Below, piece by piece: positions 22,650-25,595 of a stretch of DNA of 25,595 nucleotides. Under the pieces are notes generated by a model, which saw only the letters and a list, made by a program, of their open reading frames with translations, did not search any database and had not been told where the DNA came from. The position numbers and the translations under genes were made by a program. Numbering within the stretch: position 1 is the stretch's first letter; each line of letters begins with the position of its first letter. The DNA is from Streptosporangiaceae bacterium (lineage in GTDB: Bacteria > Actinomycetota > Actinomycetes > Streptosporangiales > Streptosporangiaceae): assembly GCA_030045215.1 (NCBI GenBank), contig JASIBJ010000128.1, forward strand, positions 1 to 25,595. Direction: 5' to 3'.

Positions 22650-23947
22650 GCGCGGTCGATCCGCAGCCGCAGGAAGTGGGTCGCGCACGAAATGCACGGA
22701 TCGTAATTGCGGATCGCCTGCTCGCACAGTCGGGTGAGAAGGCCATCCGCCAGGCCAAGGCGGGCTTGTACAACCCGGGCGAGGTCTCGCTCAATCGCCG
22801 CCTGGTTCTGCGAGGTCGGAGGAATAATCCTGGCGCTGAGGATGATTCCATCCGGATCGAGTTCGTACCGCTGGTACAGCACCCCGCGCGGCGCCTCGGA
22901 CACGCCGTGTCCCCGGCCTGCCCGAGCCCGCACTGGCAGGCTGGCCACCGCAGGCGGCTGGTACGCCTCGATGAGCCGGATCGCCTCCTCAAGTGCGCAG
23001 ACAACCTCGACGGCCCGCACGATGATGCTGCGAAAGGGATTACGGCAGCTGGCCCCGAGTCCGGCCGCAGCGGCCGCGGCGGCGGCCAGCGGCGGCAGGT
23101 ACTGGGCGTTCAGCGTGTACCTGGCCAGCGGCCCGGTCAGGTACGAGCCGTCCTGACCGGCCAGCCGGGCCTGCAGCGCCGTCGAGTGCGGTACCTGGCG
23201 CTCGACCACATGCTCCTCGAATTCCGCGGCGCCGAAACTGCGGCCGCCGCTGGTGACCACTGTCCCGCGCTCGATCGGATAAGCCCCCGGCTGACTGAGC
23301 GCCATCAACTCGTGGTCGACGGTGAAGTCGGGGAAGTCAAAGCCGGCGACCCAGCTGACTGTCTCCAGCGCCGGCTCGAGCGTCGCTCTCAGCTGCCCGG
23401 CGAGGCGCTCGAGATCGGATCGTGCCGGTACCGAGAAGAAGCCGCCCACCCGCACGTTGACCGGGTGCACGGCCCGCCCGCCGAGCGTCTCCATGATCGC
23501 GTTGCCTGCACGGCGCAGCGCGAGCCCGCGCTCGACCAGTTGCCGGTGGTCACGGGCCATCTCGACCGCGCCCGGGTAGCCGAGGAAGTCAGGTGCGTGC
23601 AGCATGTAGATGTGCAGTGCGTGGCTCGCGATCCACTCACCGCAGTACAGCAGCCTGCGCAAGTCGGCGATCGGACCCTGGACCGCGACGCCGCAGGCCG
23701 CCTCGATTGCGAGGAACGAGCTGGTCTGATACGCGACCGGGCAGATTCCGCACACCCTGGCAGTGATGTCGGGCGGCTCGGTGTAGGACCGCCCGCGCAA
23801 GAACGCCTCGAAAAAGCGCGGCGGCTCGTAGATCTCGAGCCGGACCTCCTCGACGTGATCGCCAATCACCCGCACGCGGAGCGAGCCTTCGCCCTCCACG
23901 CGGGCGAGGCCGACCGCGGTCAGCGTGCGCTCATTCCGGTGCGTCAT
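22646..23947 (-). CDS. hyhL: NiFe hydrogenase large (alpha) subunit, group 3b type
   Basis: 433 residues from ATG 23947 (no strong ribosome site; a 14-bp GC palindrome at 23973-23986 lies just upstream, after the usp stop). It carries the NiFe active site. The N-terminal L1 motif is RVCGICPVAY with Cys66 and Cys69; the C-terminal L2 motif is DPCISCATHFL with Cys418 and Cys421. The nine residues after His424 are the segment removed by the maturation protease. L1 and L2 forms fit cytoplasmic bidirectional group 3b enzymes, known to be hypoxia-induced in mycobacteria. The gene is on the opposite strand from hyhB-G-S, in an operon usp-hyhL-protease. Confidence 0.93.
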   Translation of the reverse strand: MTHRNERTLTAVGLARVEGEGSLRVRVIGDHVEEVRLEIYEPPRFFEAFLRGRSYTEPPDITARVCGICPVAYQTSSFLAIEAACGVAVQGPIADLRRLLYCGEWIASHALHIYMLHAPDFLGYPGAVEMARDHRQLVERGLALRRAGNAIMETLGGRAVHPVNVRVGGFFSVPARSDLERLAGQLRATLEPALETVSWVAGFDFPDFTVDHELMALSQPGAYPIERGTVVTSGGRSFGAAEFEEHVVERQVPHSTALQARLAGQDGSYLTGPLARYTLNAQYLPPLAAAAAAAAGLGASCRNPFRSIIVRAVEVVCALEEAIRLIEAYQPPAVASLPVRARAGRGHGVSEAPRGVLYQRYELDPDGIILSARIIPPTSQNQAAIERDLARVVQARLGLADGLLTRLCEQAIRNYDPCISCATHFLRLRIDRA

Positions 23948-23985
23948 AGCGTTGACATCGTGCCACGACCCGGCCCCGGCCGGGG

Positions 23986-24474
23986 CTAGGTGGCGACCGT
24001 GTCGCCCACGGGCGCAGCAGCCTGGTGCGCCTCGTCTGGATGCATCGGGACGATCAGTACGGGACGACGCGACAGGTGCAGCAGCCGGCTGGCCACGCTC
24101 CCGAAGGTCAGACTCGGAAGGTCCTTTCTGGTGTGCGAGCCAAGCACGATGATCCGGGCGTCGTGATCGTTGCCGGCGGCGAGAATGGCCCGGGCGATGT
24201 GGGCGAAGTCCGTCTCCCGCACGTCTGCCTCCGCGGTGACGCCCGCTGCGCTCAGGTCGGCCACGATGTCGGAGACCAGTCGCTCGCCCTCGTCGTCGGC
24301 GCAGTCGACCCTGATCCGGCCGAATCTGCCCGACGCGTACTCGTGCACGTGCACGACCACGACTTTGTCGCCGGTCTTAGCGGCGAGGTCCCTGACCATC
24401 TCGACGGCCGCCGTCACATGCCGCCCTGGTTCATAGCGCGCCGTATCGACGGCGAGCAGCAGCGTGGTGCTCAT
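23986..24474 (-). CDS. Universal stress protein, divergent
   Basis: 162 residues from ATG 24474 (AGGGAG upstream). The fold is Usp-like: first strand TLLLAVDTARYEPG, IIVLGSHTRKDLPSLTFGS near the end, and a VLIVP final strand. Both nucleotide motifs are altered: the first lacks the VDGS turn, and the second glycine of G-x2-G-x9-G-S is threonine. ATP binding is therefore doubtful. It is the first gene of the usp-hyhL-protease unit, 38 bp before hyhL. Confidence 0.85.
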   Translation of the reverse strand: MSTTLLLAVDTARYEPGRHVTAAVEMVRDLAAKTGDKVVVVHVHEYASGRFGRIRVDCADDEGERLVSDIVADLSAAGVTAEADVRETDFAHIARAILAAGNDHDARIIVLGSHTRKDLPSLTFGSVASRLLHLSRRPVLIVPMHPDEAHQAAAPVGDTVAT

Positions 24475-24536
24475 GTCGTTCTCCCTTTCCGGCCGGAAAC
24501 ACCTCGGACATTAACGGCGGCGGGTCAATCACAACA

Positions 24537-24550
24537 GGGACGAAAGTCCG
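24537..24550. promoter_or_regulatory. DosR-like box for usp-hyhL-protease
   Basis: GGGACGAAAGTCCG (9 of 10 arm positions), 62 bp upstream of the usp ATG at 24474. TTAATG at about 24516-24511 on the minus strand could be a -10 element about 20 bp downstream of the box. Confidence 0.6.
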
Positions 24551-24902
24551 GCCGGGCGAAACAGCCCTGAGTTCACGATCCTGCCCAAGGCCAACCAGGT
24601 CCAGATCGCGCTGATCGCGTCGGTCGTGTCCTGCATCGGGGCGGGCCTGATGCTGCTGCTGCGATCTTCGGTTCGTGCACCTGCGCCGCGCGGCATCCGA
24701 GGCGGAGATCTTCCCCAGGGTCGCCACTCGCATCGCGGTCAACGAGAGCTGAAACGGCCGCAGCTCACACCGCGCCCGAGCCGCTGCCTCTCGCCCAGGT
24801 CACCTGGGCGGGGCAGCCTCCCATCTCCGGGGCATATCTGGACGAGTGCCGCCAGGGCACAGATGATGGGCTAAGCGCAGCAAAGCCTGCCTTGGCCGGC
24901 GA

Positions 24903-24916
24903 AGGACTAAAGTCCT
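24903..24916. promoter_or_regulatory. DosR-like box upstream of cytochrome b
   Basis: AGGACTAAAGTCCT, an almost perfect palindrome and the copy closest to the mycobacterial core GGGACTWWAGTCCC (12 of 14). It lies 114 bp upstream of the cytochrome b ATG. A second AGTCCTTTAGTC half overlaps it. Confidence 0.65.
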
Positions 24917-25030
24917 TTAGTCGGGTGACCCACAGCACTGCGCCGGGCTTGCCGGCCGACCAGAAGCTTTACGGGCGGGCCAACGCCCCTTCCTGACCAC
25001 GCTGATTATGTACTGCCGTAGGAGCGAAGG

Positions 25031-25595
25031 ATGATAATCCACACGCTGGCCACGACCAGCTCGCCAGTCAACCTCAACGGCCCGGGCACGTACCTGCACT
25101 GGAACATCTTCTACGTGTCCCTGGCCAATCTCGTGCTGATCGCGGTAATGGTGGCCATCTTCGCGGCCGCATTGCTGCTGCCGTTCCCGGTTGGGCGTCG
25201 CAACGATCCGGGCCCGGCCGAGTCCTCGCCGGCCGGCAGCCAGCCGGATTATCCGTCAGACACAGCATCGGCCGACGCCGACATGTGGACGGCCCGGGTC
25301 AGGAACCGTGCGCTGCGACTGCTCCCGCCCGGCAAGTTGCTGCCCGACCGGCAGCCCGCCTACGTGAGTTCCTGGATCTACGTGTTCGGCGTTGCCTCGC
25401 TGGCCGCGCTCGGCATGGCGATCGTGTCCGGGCTCGTCATCGCGATCGGCGGAGTGGACTGGTGGCACACCAACCCGGTCGGTCACTTCTTCAACAGCAT
25501 GCACCTGTGGAGCGTCGAGCTGTTCATGGCGCTGATCGTCATTCACCTGTGGGGTAAGTTCTGGATGGCCGCCTGGCGCGGGCGCCGGGCGATGA
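25031..25595 (+). CDS. Cytochrome b N-terminal domain protein, 3' end beyond window edge
   Basis: The plus strand is open from ATG 25031 (AGGAGCGAAGG directly upstream) to the right edge: 188 codons and no stop. A first hydrophobic segment (about residues 23-53, NIFYVSLANLVLIAVMVAIF) is followed by a Pro/Ser/Asp-rich linker of about 35 residues, then YVSSWIYVFGVASLAALGMA and a helix with HLWSVELFMALIVIH. The two histidines 14 apart match the heme-ligand pair of cytochrome b helix B. This fits a membrane quinol-oxidising cytochrome b of a bc- or b6-like complex, but not the usual QcrB start, because of the extra leading helix and linker. Subunit partners would be beyond the edge. Confidence 0.82.
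   Translation, partial: MIIHTLATTSSPVNLNGPGTYLHWNIFYVSLANLVLIAVMVAIFAAALLLPFPVGRRNDPGPAESSPAGSQPDYPSDTASADADMWTARVRNRALRLLPPGKLLPDRQPAYVSSWIYVFGVASLAALGMAIVSGLVIAIGGVDWWHTNPVGHFFNSMHLWSVELFMALIVIHLWGKFWMAAWRGRRAM

Larger units (their letters stand above)
24475..25030. other. 556-bp spacer between divergent units, with a possible gene scrap
   Basis: The gap holds two DosR-like boxes (24537, 24903) and no intact gene I can support. A plus-strand frame from about 24515 to 24874 has no good start codon, but its part at 24572-24660 reads like protein (ILPKANQVQIALIASVV, then a hydrophobic run). A change of frame near 24660 continues as LRFVHLRRAASEAEIF to a stop at about 24753. It may be the frameshifted tail of a lost membrane-protein gene. 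Confidence 0.35.

Noticed and set aside
1..25595. CRISPR arrays, tRNA/rRNA genes, transposases or phage integrases
   Set aside because: No regularly spaced repeats, tRNA-like cloverleafs, or recombinase/transposase motifs were seen on either strand.

Overview
The window is high-GC, densely coded DNA with frequent GTG starts, and it encodes homologues of mycobacterial dormancy (DosR-regulon) genes. This points to an actinobacterium (Actinomycetota); I cannot name the genus from sequence alone. Nearly every gene belongs to a family known from hypoxia and energy-starvation responses: four universal stress proteins (UspA fold), two CBS-CBS-BON proteins, two PNPOx-like flavin-fold proteins (one fused to an XRE helix-turn-helix), an Rv1733c-like membrane protein, an Rv2004c-like kinase, a WS/DGAT (Tgs1-like) acyltransferase, a group 3b-type NiFe hydrogenase and the start of a cytochrome b. 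No tRNA, rRNA, CRISPR array or transposase was seen.

Layout. 1-1335 (minus): small ORF, Rv1733c-like protein, UspA cut by the left edge. 1515-2183 (plus): XRE-PNPOx fusion. 3349-2195 (minus): usp-cbs pair. 6198-3469 (minus): GNAT plus NDP-forming acyl-CoA synthetase (PatA-like protein acetyltransferase). 10606-6346 (minus): complete polyhydroxyalkanoate operon phaB-phaA-phaC-phasin. 10849-11233 (plus): fused scraps of a cydA 5' end and a cydC/cydD 3' end, a deletion scar. 11230-12447 (plus): AcuC-type deacetylase. 12618-14018 (plus): wax ester/triacylglycerol synthase. 16783-14033 (minus): operon cbs-pnpox-adh-usp. 17225-20447 (plus): hydrogenase genes hyhB, cNMP-binding protein, hyhG, hyhS. 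21991-20462 (minus): Rv2004c-like kinase. 24474-22146 (minus): usp-hyhL-maturation protease. 25031 to the right edge (plus): cytochrome b N-terminal part.

The main unifying signal is a repeated 14-bp operator-like sequence, GGGAC-N4-GGCCC or GGGAC-N4-GTCCC, in the spacer upstream of every transcription unit (eleven copies). It has the architecture of the mycobacterial DosR box (core GGGACTWWAGTCCC). I infer that the whole segment is one compact DosR-type dormancy island. Together the genes could recycle or dispose of reductant (hydrogenase, alcohol dehydrogenase, PHB synthesis), store carbon (PHB and neutral lipid), control acetyl-CoA enzymes by reversible lysine acetylation (PatA-like writer, AcuC-like eraser) and sense energy state (CBS, Usp and cNMP domains). 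No dosR/dosS-type regulator gene lies inside the window.
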